This document shows, piece by piece, positions 10,440-22,200 of a stretch of DNA of 64,000 bases; position 1 is the stretch's first letter; each line of letters starts with the position of its first letter. Both the position numbers and the translations under genes were made by a program. The notes below the pieces were generated by a model that searched no databases, had not been told where the DNA came from, and saw only the letters and a list, made by a program, of their open reading frames with translations. The stretch comes from Artemia franciscana (lineage: Eukaryota > Arthropoda > Branchiopoda > Anostraca > Artemiidae). The DNA lies in NCBI RefSeq assembly GCF_032884065.1, contig NC_088865.1, positions 46,278,185 to 46,342,184 on the forward strand. The letters run 5' to 3'.

Positions 10440-12095
10440 CTTTAAGATACGAGCACATGAATTATAAAAGCATAACCCGGACAGATTCTGTGTATTTAGT
10501 TCTCAAGCTATCTGTGTTATTAAGCCACCTGTCAGTTGCAGTGAAACACATAACCTCAGCAAATAATTTTACCTAGACCTTATTTTTGCAGAGACAAACA
10601 GATGTTATAAATATGTGGGATCCCCTTATATAAGATTTACACAAAATTTTATTTTTTAAGCTTATTTTATGCTTAAATAAGTGTAAATATTTTTCTTCCC
10701 AATCGCCAATAAAAGTCTTCCTTTTTTTCTTTTAGTATAAAGAAATGTATGAGCTTATTATGAACGTATGAATTTACATTTGTTCGTACGCGCCAACCTT
10801 ATATCCGAATGAGACGTTGAAATCAACTTGTTTGTTTAAGGCCGTGGTGTCCATTCATAAAGATTTAGGATAGGGGTTTAAAATCCGTTTCTCAAAATTT
10901 AGGCTTCCGAAAATGTGTTTTTGATTTGGTAAATAAAAATGCTAAAAAAGATCTTTAACAGTGGAATACCACAAAAGGGCCCCCTTCACCGTCCTTCTCC
11001 CAAATTGACATAACTGACTACAAGCCAGGCTCCAAAGGGCGGGACCACTCTTAGGTTCCCCCTATGAGGCTTAGTTTAGAAGGTTGAATTGCATCATGAA
11101 TTGCAGATTTTATTGCCTCTTTTAAAGGGCCGAATGATTTGAGGGCAACCAACCACTTTTCAGACCTATTTTGGTCCCTGGGAACCCCACAACTCCTTTT
11201 GGCCTGGACCAAGTTTTTATCCAGCCGTTTTACTCAAGATTATTAAAATATATTCCTCCAAATGGATCATTTCTTACAAAGACCAAAAGCCTAGAACCCA
11301 AAATTATGCCAATTGCCCATTCCTCAGAGATGTGTTTTAGTTGTAAAGTTAAGGAGGGTCCACATTGTCAAACTAGAATATTTTAATGAAGCCAAATATA
11401 TATAGTTTGAAGTACCGTTTTTTCCTTGAACCCTAATGCTCCCACACCATAGGTGCCACACAATATTCTCCTATTCGAAATTTAGAGACAACTATTTTGC
11501 TCAGAATAGTAAAAAAAAAGTTACTATCCAATAAAAATGTGTCCAGAAATGACATGAACGATGTATCCCTGATGGTAACGATAATATATAACAAAACAAC
11601 CCATTTATCAAACTAAGTTTAAGTACAAAAGACTGACACATTGCATCTTATTCGAACTAGAATTTTAAAAGAATTTTCGATCTGAGATTGTCATCACACT
11701 CCCTCCGGTTTCCAGTCAATGTGACAAACATAAAGGAGTCAAGACAATAAAATTTAGATTTTTTGTTATGCAAGGGCTTGGAATGGACAAAATAATATTT
11801 TAATTCAAAAAATCAATATCACAAGACCCGAAGGTTTGAATTCTAACCCAGAATCCAATATATCACAAAAAACAAAAACTGGAAACTTGCAAAGAATGCC
11901 AAACCAAGAACAAAAAAAATGGACCAACGCAAGTGAACAAACACAAAAAAAATAAAAAAAGAGAAAATACACAAAAAAGGTTAAAAAGGACACTAAAAAT
12001 AGGAGGGGGGGGGGGAATGAAAAGTGAATAAATGCAAAAACCTGGCAGTACCACCAACCAATAAAAAAGAATGAACTAGTGGGGTATTTTTTTTG
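10440..12095. other. AT-rich DNA; distal part may be LINE 3' UTR
   Basis: Nothing recognised up to about 11800. From 11800 to 12095 the minus strand is T-rich with a poly-pyrimidine run and directly follows the stop of the LINE at 12099-13680. It may be that element's 3' untranslated region. The hydrophobic open frames here are compositional artefacts. Confidence 0.4.
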
Positions 12096-12098
12096 TAA

Positions 12099-13680
12099 TT
12101 AAAGGGGGAACGAATTTTCATATCTGAAGGTAAAGTAGCCAATGGGAGATAAAATAGGAATTGGTTCAGAAGCAGCTGGAGATCGCCGTAGCCTGAATGG
12201 GAAGTGACGTTTGGAGAAAATGCTCTCCGTGCGAGGGTTTTTTATTGCATTTTTTTTAAAAACGGAGGCACAACGTAACACTTCTGTGCTAAAGGTTTTC
12301 CAATTAGCTTTTCTTAAAAGTAGAGACTATGAAACATTGTCTTCTTTAAAAATTATTCTCAAGGCTCTTTTTTGAATAGAATTATTTTTTTTCTGATTCT
12401 TTCTGGGAGATACCAGGGTGCCAAACTGGACAAGCATATTCAAGGGTCGGTTGGGCAAATGAAATATAAGCCTTAAGAAATGGGATGGGGGACACTAAAT
12501 TTATTAGGAGCCTAAGGAGGGAGATAGACGCACTAGCTCTATGGATAATATGTTCAACATGGATATTCCACTTTAAATTAGAAAAACACATGACAAGTAA
12601 TTTAAGGGTGGACACAGAAATTTCAGGAGGTAAAGGATTAATAAAACGAGGCAAAGATTCAAGGAGACATATCAGTATTTTCATGGACTTAGAGGTGTTT
12701 ACTGTCATTCTAAATCCGGGATATCACATCCAATATCATTAAGGGTGCTCATACATAGGGATGCTTATTAAATTTCTGAAGAAAGCCTAAACAACCACTA
12801 AGCCATCGACAAATTTTCATCTGTCAGGAAATTTCTTATCGAGGATGTTAATCATAACTGAAAAGAGAGGGGGGTCTAAGAGGGTGCATTGGTGCATTCT
12901 ATTTTGGACATGGTGAGTGTCAGAATAATGTTAGCGGTATTTGATCGCCTGCAATTTATTTGACAAGAAGGGGGACACCAATTTCACCAGGAAAGAATAA
13001 ATATTGAATCCAGCGACAAGTTTTTCAACTAGTATATTGTAGTTAAATAGGTCAAATACTTTTTAAAGGTCAACAGAAATTAAATTTAGCCAAGAAGTAG
13101 GCTTTTTGAGGATATTCCCAATGTGGTCGATAAGAGTAACAAGTTAGTGGAATATACAAGTGGATTTGAGGTTCCTGAGTCACCTTAGGTCAGTAAGAGG
13201 CTACTGGCCCTAAGCTAATCAGCAAGGAATCCTTAATTTCTTAGTTTTCTGATTCCTCTTTCTATCTCAGATGAGAAAACAGACAAAAAAGGAAAGAAAA
13301 GATTGCCTGCTTGTAATTAATAAGACAGCAATGTAAGAGTCTGGACAATGGAAACAAGGAATCTGTTAAGATTATTGGCAATAACGTCAGGGAACTCAGG
13401 TAGGTTAAAGTTAAGATGCTCTAGCTTCACAGATGCACAGCTTTTTAACTTCGGTGTACCAGTTTTTGGGTTTATTAGTAAACAGTTTTTCAACCATGCT
13501 TTGTAGTAGGATCGAGCTGACTAACGAATTTCTCTTTGTATTGTTTTCTTAGTTTATTACCTTCAACCAGTTTACCATTTTTGAAAGTTTTCAATTTGCT
13601 TCTAATTACTTTTTCATGGGTTAATCAATGAAAGGTTTGCTATTGGAGACCTTTTAAATCTTTTTTCTGGGAAACAGATT
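12099..13680 (-). pseudogene. CR1-like LINE relic, linker to C-terminus of the reverse transcriptase ORF
   Basis: Read on the minus strand: a linker with KPKNWYTEVKKLCI near 13450, then RT palm lines (VNYN-like and LVKLV-like pieces near 13050, a GMHQCTLL-type motif 4 near 12880), the catalytic box KFVDGLVV near 12805, then MTVNTSKSMKI and LKWNIHVEHI, the C-terminal RT line SFAQPTLEYACPVWHPG near 12430, and a basic C-terminal tail (LRCASVFKKNAIKNPRT) ending at a stop at 12099. The second aspartate of the active site is Gly. Stops and frame changes are spread throughout. The frames at 12382-12708 and 12099-12281 are the longest open pieces. Family identity is clear, and the enzyme is dead. Confidence 0.8.
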
Positions 13681-13689
13681 AGATATTCA

Positions 13690-14740
13690 TCAATTAGCTT
13701 TTTCTAGAAAGTAGCATTTTTTTTCTCGAGATTTTGTAAATTATAAACATAGAACTCACTTTCAGTACTCAGTCAAATTCAAAAAGAAAGAAGGCCGGAA
13801 TTTTGAAGAGAGAGGTAAGATCCATAAGTAATTAAGGAAGAATGCTTATGATTTGAAGATGGGGAGAAGATGAGGGAAAGACAATAGCTCCCACCCAATG
13901 AGGGTAAAATCCCAGTTGTGAGGCTTTATCCCTCCCATCGGAATAGAACTTGTTAAAAGTAAATTGGCAATTTTCGCACCATTTTTATGAATTTCCTGAA
14001 GCAATGCTAAGAATCGGCAAATCAACAATAGGTTTCAAAATATATTTGTTAAGATTTGACAGAAACGTATTTAAAAGATGGAAATTACTGACGAAAATTT
14101 ATTAAAAGTTGAAATATTGAAATAAAATTCTTTACACGAAAATAATAAAAAATACATCGTATTTTGTTGATATACAAATCCCGGGTCAAAAAGCTTTTGT
14201 TTTAATGATATATAGATAAACTTATTGATCCAAAACGAAAACCATACCAGCAATTTGACAGTGCTACCATCAACGGACATTAAAAAGAAAACTGTGTTTG
14301 TGATTTAGCGGTGTTTATTATTTAATTCAATCAGTTTGGGAATTAGGAAGAAAAGCAAAGGTAAACCTGGGCTATCCAAGACAAAGGGCAACCGTTGACA
14401 TGTCTTTTGCTCCTTAATCATCATCAACAAAGCTCTATGAAAATTTACATAGTAGTACCTTTTAGAGATATATTACAGAAGTTCATTCAAAGAGTCAATA
14501 ATGGTACCGTTTCTGAAAAATTTGGATGAAGGGATTTTTGAGAGGAAGTCTTATGATTTTTCGAACTTTTTCTTATAAGTTGTATAGCTACTAACCAGCA
14601 GGTCACACTTTGCAGCTTCAATGTAGTTATTCTTTGAGCAATTTTTTTGGAAGGAACACTGCCATACTTCCTGATGTATTTAAAATACAATTTCAATCCT
14701 TTATCGTGACAATGAGGCTATTTTGGACGCCTGTGAACCC
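13690..14740. other. AT-rich DNA, nothing recognised
   Basis: No supported gene or repeat between the LINE relic and the piggyBac element. Confidence 0.45.
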
Positions 14741-14742
14741 TT

Positions 14743-16476
14743 TTAACTGGTCAGGTGGGGTAAAAAACTACCCCACGAATTTTTTTGCTATTTCTCAATA
14801 AGCCCTAAGGCGACGCCATCGTGGTTACGTGTAATCTTCAAACAACCCAAGGAGAACATTTGGTGAGTAAGTCGACCTACAGCCTCCATCCAGAAAGAAG
14901 GTTAGGGGGTCTGAGGTATTTCTTTATCCCACCCGACGGCTTACATAACAAAAAAAAAACTGAAACCTGTCAGGGTTAAATATTTTGAAAAACGGTTGTT
15001 AGAGATTCTGAACGGTTAACATTCGATAGGGAGACTATAGTTGTACTACTTCCATCATTCATCTATACAAAGACTGAAGGTCTTTCAAACTTTTTAGTAG
15101 TAAATTTAGCTTTTCTGCTGCTCCAAAATTATTTCTTGCTAAGAAATTGAACATTTTTAACCTTCTTTGCTTTTCTCTTTCCTTTCTTACTTTTCTGGGA
15201 GATCTTTGAAGAAGACTTCCTTACTTTTCTTTTTCCTTACTTTTTTAGGAAGTATTACATTTCTAGAAGGTTTCGATTAGAGAATGCAGCAAGAACTTCA
15301 CCCTGTCTTAGTATTTTACAACCGATGAAATTGTCGTTCTCTTCAAGGGTCGATATTTGTTCAAAATGTACAACCCTTCGAACCCAGCCAAGTACGGACT
15401 GAAAATACTGTGTCTGACTGATGCCCGTACCTTGTCCACTGCCTTCATATACTGTGGCAAAACAACTGAGAAGGTAGACACACTGTCAATGTCTATTCCT
15501 ACCCGTACCGCTTTGACTCTGGCTGGGCTGGTCTTGAACACAAGCAGAAACATAACCGCGGACAACTGGTACTCCTTGATTGAGCTGGCTGACGAGCTGA
15601 ACAGACAGAGTACTACCTACGTTGGAACTCCAGAAGAACAAGAAATTCAGAAAGAACAAGAATGAGCTTCCCGCAGCGTTTCTAGCGGAAAGGGATCGTG
15701 AGCCTGGTTCATCAATCTGCGGCTTTGCTCAGAAGAACAAAATTGTATCATATGTACCTAAGAAGAGCAAAGCAATAGCTTCGATCTCTTCAATGCACAA
15801 CACAAATACGATAGTTACAAACCCAGGCAAGGTGGAGATAGTCGAGTTTTACAACGGAACTAAACCTGGCGTTGACAATTTAGGTCAAAAATGTGCTAAC
15901 TACACTACCAGCCGTCGCTGTCAACGCTGGCCACTTGCAATATTCCTTGAAATGCCTAATATTGCAGGCGTAAACGCAGGAGTACTTTTCAACACAGCAT
16001 GAAGACAAGAAAAGGTGATCCAGCACAGACAAATCCTCACAGAATTAGGACTATTCCTTATTAAGCCTTATTTGATGTTTACAGTATCCGTCAGCTCCCT
16101 TCATCGAGAATTTCGGAAGATAGTGTTTAATATTGTTCATATCGAGTCTACAGGTAGTTCATACGCTGAAAGTTCACATTCTGATTACAAAAATAAGTGC
16201 TGTAGTCTTTGTCACTGTTCAGAGGACTGGAAGACGACTAGGGTCGACATTATCTGCAAAAAAGGTTCCTGCAAGAACTACCTCAATGAAGTTTGCCCAG
16301 AATGTATCTAGGTGATTCATTTTTAAGTTAAATATTTTGTACTTAATTGTAGTTACCTACAACTAAATTACAATCTCCTATCTGAAATAGTTTTTATTTA
16401 TAAGCGTTTTTAGTTTAGGGGTAAATATTTACCCCACCCGACCAGTTACGTAACGAAAAAACACCCGACCAGTTAA
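14743..16476 (+). mobile_element. piggyBac-type DNA transposon with TTAA at both ends
   Basis: Left end: TTAA at 14743-14746 followed by CTGGTCAGGTGGGGTAAA. Right end, read inward from TTAA at 16473-16476: CTGGTCGGGTGTTTTTTCG, then a second CTGGTCGGGTGGGGTAAA. The ends are therefore inverted repeats next to the TTAA target used by piggyBac. The right-end sequence (ACCCCACCCGACCAGTTACG, about 16432-16451) has a relative inside the left end near 14925-14945, giving a subterminal repeat. The element is only ~1.73 kb because much of the N-terminal half of the transposase is gone or unrecognisable. Confidence 0.75.
15312..16311 (+). pseudogene. piggyBac transposase (DDE_Tnp_1_7), 5'-truncated, with frameshift and stops
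   Basis: The catalytic RNase H-like domain of a piggyBac transposase. The first frame runs FTTDEIVV (first aspartate at 15324), LFKGR, NPSNPAKYGLKI and RNITADNWYS (second aspartate at 15561). A frameshift near 15620-15665 moves to the next frame, which continues with the PAAFL, VSYVPKKSKA and NGTKPGVDNLGQKC lines (third aspartate at 15874), then RRWPLAIF-like and NIAGVNAG. All three candidate catalytic aspartates are therefore present. A TGA at 16000-16002 precedes a cysteine-rich C-terminus (CCSLCHC, then CKKGSCKNY and CPEC, near 16198-16311), the usual piggyBac RING/PHD-like finger. An in-frame TAG at 15309 and missing sequence upstream remove the N-terminal ~40%. The low number of lesions suggests a fairly recent loss of function. 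Confidence 0.88.
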
Positions 16477-16479
16477 GCG

Positions 16480-17580
16480 TTAAGGGGCAATTTCGGACAA
16501 TTTTTGAGTTGTCCAGAATAACACTATTGTACTTGAAAACTGGCATTTTCCTTATTGAACTTTATTGACTATTCTGTTTTGCCTGATATTCGTATAGCTA
16601 TATATGTAATTATGCATGGATCACCAGAACATTGCATACATTTCCTAAATATACGTTCTATTCATATTAAACCCCTCTTCAGGTATTACAAACTAAGTTA
16701 TAAGTGTCAGGGGCATAATTTGCTGTGTGGCAGGGTGGGCAACTGCCCTCCCAGACCTCGGTTTGCCCCTCAGATTTTATTTCTTAATATGTCATGCCAT
16801 GGATAGTTTATGTTTAACAATTATTACTTTAAAATTATTATTTTCAAATTCTTACCAATTACTTCGATGATTTACAAGTTCTAGCCACGTACGTACTTCA
16901 AAAGCTTTGGCTTGTCTTGAAGATCTTTTTTTTCATAACAGGTAGCATGAAATTCAATTTCATCTCTCTGTTTGAATATTTTTATATGTTAATTTTATGT
17001 GTTAAATAAAAATCTTCAGTAGAAATTTACGACTATGTCTTCATTCCAGGTACCAAGACATTATAAACAAAACAAGCAGTTTGGCCCCACTATAGAATGT
17101 ATGGAAAAGGCAGCCAAAGTTGTGACCATCGATATCATTTCTATGAGAAAAGTAGGAATGTAGGTAATAAAAATTCTAATTTAAATGACTATTTCAAAGG
17201 TTAAGAGAGTAATAGCCATTTGAGACAAATATTCCCCTGCTCAACCGCCAAGCAGTAGTCCCCAAAGGATGGTTACCACTTTGTTATTGGCAAGACAAAT
17301 AAAAAAAGTTTCATTCAGTGCAATTGCTTAGTCCTGAGTTGGAAAGAATATTAGTGTAATTATTTTGTGCTCTCTAAAGTGAACGTATAGCATTTTCACT
17401 CCACCCAAAACTCTAGAACAAGTGTCTAGTGGCTGGATGAACAGTGATATATTTTGACACACACTGGAACACTTCGCCAAGAAAACCAAACCATAAAAAG
17501 GAAATTCAACTGTTTCACTCCTGGACAACCACGATAGCCAGCTAGACTTGGGGGTTCGATTGATCTGTGTAAGAGGTTTG
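16480..17580. other. AT-rich DNA, nothing recognised
   Basis: No supported gene or repeat. Confidence 0.45.
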
Positions 17581-17589
17581 CTATCACAA

Positions 17590-17775
17590 TGCTTATATTC
17601 CCAGCCCGTTGGTCCCATAATGTGCAACCCTTGGACTGTGGTGGCTTTGAACGTTATAAGTGGGAAGTAAAAGGAAAAATTGACGATTGGATTTATATAC
17701 GTCTGGGAAAATGGATCTATACTTACAAAGCATTAGCAGAAGCAGATCTAAGGGCGTCCCCCCTAGATTTTCCAG
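17590..17775 (+). pseudogene. Fragment of a pogo/Tigger-type (DDE_1) transposase
   Basis: The forward frame has VQPLDCGGFERYKWEVKGKI after a degraded PxTSH-like stretch, then DDWIYIRLGKWIYTYKALAE. In DDE_1 transposases the line HxxQPLDxGxFxxxK follows the catalytic region, and a helical segment follows it. Only this C-terminal piece (~60 codons) is visible. There are no inverted repeats and no upstream catalytic domain. The family call rests on one motif, so it is moderate at best. Confidence 0.45.
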
Positions 17776-17966
17776 TGCCATCGCTTTATAATTTTTTCTT
17801 TACTTTTTCTTATAGATCAATTTGTCAATTATTCGTAGCAGATTTGAACAACTAACAATAAATAAACGAAATTTCCGATGAGCGTACAGACCAAGCTTCA
17901 ACCCGTTCAGTATCTTTTGGTAAAATTAGCATACAAATCTCTCATTGCCTTGTTCAAGGAATGATT

Positions 17967-18130
17967 AGCAACTTCATCACCTTTCTTTGAGCACAATGGA
18001 ACAGCATATGCATAGCGACTAAAAACACTGATTAAAGTAAAATATGTTTGTATGGACTACTATGACGCCTTTTAATCTCGTCCTGAGTAAAATATTCTGC
18101 TTGTAATACATGCAATGGAAAAAAGACTTT
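17967..18130 (-). pseudogene. Polinton-type integrase fragment
   Basis: The minus strand encodes VFSRYAYAVPLCSKKGDEVA, then an N-rich helix. The line (I/V)DVFSRYAxAVPLKxKxGxEV is characteristic of the rve integrase domain of Maverick/Polinton elements, where it surrounds the second catalytic aspartate. Here the expected Asp in DVFSR is Ser (SVFSRY). Upstream (18040-18130) there is a degraded SPYKHI stretch matching the usual FKYIL position. Stops flank the piece on both sides. Confidence 0.6.
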
Positions 18131-18369
18131 AATCTTTCGATAATGACTATCGCGAACTCTATGATTTCAATGAAGAGTGAAGATGGGTTCACTCTGTTAA
18201 TAATCTGTCGCTACCTTCTTTTCGACTCCACCGGCTCGAGCAAGTATAATGGAGGAACCTAAACTTCCCGCTTCACCAATATTTTCTTAAACTTGTTTCA
18301 AAAATTGAACCAATTCAAATGTAAACGCGATGTGAAGCGTCCCCTACCCTTTTGCTAACTAATAGGTGA

Positions 18370-18790
18370 TGTGCTGATATTAAGACGTCTTTGTTTAATA
18401 CCCTTTAAATCATTATCACCAACTGGCGCAAAAGTAAGTTCCAAAAATGGTTTAAAAACATCTTTTGATATTTACCCGTGTTCCCTTAATCGATTTAAAA
18501 TATATTTATCCCCAATAATACTTTTTGGAAAGTTTGATGACTTTAAAAATCTTTACAAATGACTATCAAATGATTCAAGTTTTTTAAGATTTACAATAAA
18601 ATCTGATACCAAATCAATTAAATTGTAGGTTTTGCCATTGATTATTAATTCATTCTTTTTGTCTTCAGTTTGTGCATGTTCATTTTCTGTGAGATAGTTC
18701 CAAAGTTTTTTTGGCCCTGTGGTAGTACTCTCACACTGTCCGCGTAAACAGTGATTTTGTCCGATATGGCTGACATGGTATTTTTTCAAC
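18370..18790 (-). pseudogene. Unrecognised open frames downstream of the polymerase relic
   Basis: A 78-codon minus frame (18553-18789) contains KKNELIINGKTYNLIDLVSD and a Lys-rich tail. After a stop the same reading continues with KYILNRLREHG and an FELTFAPVGD-like line down to about 18370. I do not recognise the family. Position and strand suggest another gene of the same Polinton, while the GPKKLW phrase can also be read as a LINE linker. No function assigned. Confidence 0.3.
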
Positions 18791-20470
18791 TCTAACTGTA
18801 TAGTTTCTAAATTTTAAAGAACGAATGGCCATGACATTCGCTCTTGGAACTAAATTATTCTCTGTATAATTTCTTTTAACATTCGTATCGAAATTTTCCT
18901 TTATATTGTGTGTAGGCACCCCTTTCAACACATTTTTGATATCCTTATTATGCGTTTACAAATATTTTACTTTCGGACCTCAAAGCACACCGTGGCATAT
19001 CAAGTCGTTTTCCATCTTGGATTGTGAAAATAACAGCTTATCAAACTATTTGGGACCTGGCACTTCACTATCTCCGAAGAAAATGGACACGTCCCAATTG
19101 GTGCAGTCCATTTGAGAGCTAATGTGCTCAACATTTTCCAAATCATCTAATAAATTTGTACTGTTAACTTTTAACAATATTGAATTGATGTCGCTATAAT
19201 AAACTTGAACTTGTCCCTAACCCGGCCATTGAAACTTCGACATCTTGTAAAAAGGTCCAACATGAGTGTTGGCACAGGCAGCAACAATGTTTTTATTCAA
19301 TACTATAATTCTTTTTTCTATTCAAAAGGACCATATTGGAGTCTACGATCGTGAACATGTGAAATTTGGATTGGCAATGATTTGGGCAAATTCTTTTAGA
19401 ATGGTTACAATTTCACGGCGGCTCCTATGGTGCACACGCTCGCATATCTTACCAAAGGCGGAATTTAAAATGAGTTTAAATATTTATTTTTCAACCTTCG
19501 TTTTTGCCTTAGATCGCTTACTAATAAAGCTGTTAATAAACGCCTTCATACTTGGCTTTTGATCGAATTGGAGGACGCTTTGAATCTTTATGACCTTCAA
19601 ATCGTTGTCCAGCATCCACCGCAAAAGAACGTGATGTACAACAATATTCTTTTCCGGGTGAGGTTGGCAATAAGATTTGTTTGGAGGGGTCCAGAGCATA
19701 CTCCCATCCTCTACCAAACAAATATTATAGAAACTTTGAGATTCCCAAGGCACTGGTCTGCTTATACACAGGAAAACAAAATCCTTTACTGAGTTACGAA
19801 TTTTCAATGGTATTTCACCCTCAATTTCGAAAAACCATCCTTGTTGTTCATTAATTCTGTTCATTCTGTTCATCCTTGTTCTCAACGGTGGCGATTTCGG
19901 GGAAACTTGGATGACGAGGATTTTCCAGCCTGTCGTACTTCCCACGCGGCAAAAAGTAGTAAGACATTGCCTACGAATAAAGAGAGTTCATATCCACAAA
20001 AACCACTTTCGAATTCTCACCGGTACGTTGTCCAGACTGATTTTTTTCCTGAATACGATCACCATGAAAAACGTTCCCTCCCCGAATAGACCTCTCTACA
20101 AATAAGTGCAGATCCACATCGGTGATCAGACCTATCTTTCTTTATTGATTTTAAGAATTAAATCCATCATATGAGGAGTTGAAAAATAATATCCTAAACT
20201 CAACAAAAATCCCTCGTCAACTTTATCCATTTTTAAACACGATATCCAACAGCTTTTATATACAAATTGCCAGGTAGCCAACATTTTACAATGATCCTCC
20301 CAGTTTTTACACCCTCCCTTGGGCCAGACTTCTTAAAAAATTTATAGTCAGTAGTGGTGCATTTACACTCATGAAGTAAATCATAAAACACTTCGATGGG
20401 TGGCAGTTTTTCCTTACGTAGCCCCAAGGCGGTGTTTTAGTACTCGTAGGGGTATATGCCCTTACTCGTC
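18730..20470 (-). pseudogene. Polinton/viral-type DNA polymerase B, C-terminal half, degraded
   Basis: On the minus strand, from upstream to downstream: GLRKEKLPPIEVFYDLLHEC (near 20400; family line LPPxEAFYSxL), the palm-proximal region at 19484-19945 ending WMLDNDLKVIKIQSVLQFD (family W-x-L-x-H-G-L-x-V-x-x-I-Y-x-x-I-x-Y), the catalytic box VYYSDINSILLKV (near 19195; family YTDTDS), and RANVMAIRSLKFRNYTVRVE (near 18840). In the catalytic box the first Asp is kept but the second is Asn. Stops and frame changes separate these blocks. The exonuclease domain is absent. It is related to adintovirus and Polinton polymerases. Non-functional. Confidence 0.7.
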
Positions 20471-20479
20471 AGTAAATAA

Positions 20480-20885
20480 TATATCTGGAAAGTGCTGTTT
20501 ATGGGGGGGGGGGCTATTAAAATCGTCCCTTAGCTGTATTTTGATTAATTTCCTTAAAGATTGGGAGAAAAAACCTTGAGATTCTAAAAAACGCATTTTG
20601 TTAAAGTACTTATTATTACTTTAAACCCTTTTCCATTTGAGTTCTAAGAGCAGCAGCTCCTCTCATGATTTGGATATGATAATGTACGGAAAAGACCCAT
20701 CTACCCATGCACCATCTACAGCTTCACCTTTCTACAAACGTGTCAACGCTGATAATATGAATTTCCAATCGTAGTTGGAATTGTACATGTTAACCAGTAG
20801 AAAATACTCTTGCTTAACATTTAAATAACTAGATTTATGTGCCAGTTTACGAAAACTACTTCGTGGCCTGTCTACTACTCAAAAA
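20480..20885. other. AT-rich DNA, nothing firm
   Basis: The minus strand near 20700-20800 could hold another weak coding trace of the Polinton, but I cannot assign it. Confidence 0.3.
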
Positions 20886-20889
20886 TGTC

Positions 20890-21065
20890 TTTCCCCTTGG
20901 TGCATGAAATTAGGTGATATAGAATATGTTTACTCAAGAAGGAAGGATGGGGTACATAGACAGGGAGTAAGGCTCATGACTAATAAGAAAACTACTAAGT
21001 CTTGCTTAGGCTGCAAAGGTATTAAAAAGAAAAAGACTGAATCCTTAAAATACGGTGTGAGTTTG
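20890..21065 (+). pseudogene. LINE endonuclease fragment (same family as 23033-25870)
   Basis: The forward frame reads KLGDIEYVYSRRKDGVHRQG and then KTTKSCLGCKGI. It is close to the frame at 23170-23280 (GDIKLVYSGRKDGVHRQG) at both nucleotide and protein level. The surrounding DNA is unrelated, so this is a short separate fragment. Confidence 0.7.
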
Positions 21066-21299
21066 CATGAAATACCAATATGAATCAAATAGATTTTCTA
21101 CATTTTAAAACAAGACGATTGCAGGTACCCAGGGTGTGACAAGTTGGTTACAAGTACCTGGAATAGTAATAGATTTGTTACAGGTACCTTTGGTATGGAA
21201 GCTGGAACCTTCAGTGGTTAAATATCTGTCTTTATGTGTTAACTAAATCAAATTGTTAACAGTAGAAAGATAATCGACAATGAGAATCCATATATAGAA

Positions 21300-21570
21300 G
21301 CCTACACGTGCTGAGTTTCGGGGGGAGGGGGCTTCAATCCCCACCCCCTTAACTCACCCACCATGACACTAAAATATGGTTTTTGAGAAATGTATTTTTC
21401 TTAACCCTTAACATAGCTTTATCGAAAGATTAAGGCAAAATAGATAAGAGAAGCAGGTTTATTGCAAGCATAACATAAAAAAATGTTGTAAAATTTAATA
21501 ATACGGAGATTTTATGGAACCTGAAACATAAAAAGTTTTTAATGTTAATAGTTCATAGGTAAAACCCTAG
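21300..21570 (+). repeat. Single copy of the ~245-bp tandem unit
   Basis: It contains ACTCACCCACCATGACACTA, GCTTTATCGAAAGATTAAGG, TTATTGCAAGCATAACATAA and GAGATTTTATGGAACCTGA in the same order as the array at 25870-27400. It lies on the other side of the LINE from that array. Confidence 0.8.
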
Positions 21571-21574
21571 TCTT

Positions 21575-22200
21575 GAATTGTAAAAATAAGGTAAAATTAG
21601 TCAAATAAGGCAATCCCTAGGAAATACAGGGGTAAATTGGGGTCTTAGAGTTGCCCTGTAGCCACAATACCACTTGAGAATTCCTTTTTAAGCATCACTT
21701 ACAGCTTTTAATGATATTTTTAACTATTCTGATTTTCCTGCACTTAAAAAGGTAATACCCCTTTATCCAAAATTCCATCCATTTAATTAACTCTCTAGTT
21801 TATCCCTTTAGTAATCTTTTGCTTAGGATAATATCTCAGCAACTGATAGTTCGACCTGACTTTCGACAACGATTTTTTTTAAATAAAAAAATATACCATT
21901 ATTTGGGAGTAAAATCATATAAGCAATTTTTATTTAAACCAAAGAAATGTTACCCTAACAACCTAAGCGTTACCTACAATTTGACGAGAAATCATATGGT
22001 TTGAGGAAGAATAACAGCTTAGTTCTTTTATGATAAGAAGCATATAAACAACAATATGGTGACCTGGTTTGCCTGTTTTAAGAAACCTACCCAGGCCACT
22101 CAGCTTATCCCCATATTCCAATAGGGAACATCCTACGGATATGTAGGGTACCAAGGTCACCTTATGGTACCCATATGTAGGGTACCATAAGGGTACCCTA
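21575..22200. other. AT-rich DNA with a cluster of GGTACC palindromes at 22140-22200
   Basis: No gene recognised. At 22140-22200 ATATGTAGGGTACCA occurs twice and GGTACC four times, giving overlapping short inverted repeats of unknown meaning. Confidence 0.4.

Larger units (their letters stand above)
17900..20480 (-). mobile_element. Decayed Maverick/Polinton (virus-like DNA transposon)
   Basis: Two Polinton hallmark genes lie in the same orientation within 2.6 kb: a retroviral-type integrase fragment (about 17967-18130) and a protein-primed type DNA polymerase B relic (about 18730-20470). No terminal inverted repeats, packaging ATPase, protease or capsid genes were recognised. The copy is a small internal or recombined remnant of an element that is normally ~15-20 kb. 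Confidence 0.6.

Noticed and set aside
11805-12057. Overlapping Phe/Leu-rich minus frames
   Set aside because: Same T-rich artefact, next to a poly-pyrimidine run after the LINE stop at 12099.
17545-17575. Possible tRNA T-loop (GGGTTCGATTGATC)
   Set aside because: No acceptor stem, anticodon arm or matching length around it on either strand.
18553-18789. Possible Penelope-like or LINE linker reading (GPKKLW... and LNRLREHG)
   Set aside because: The phrases are too short to decide, and the location next to Polinton polymerase fragments makes a Polinton origin at least as likely. Left as unassigned.
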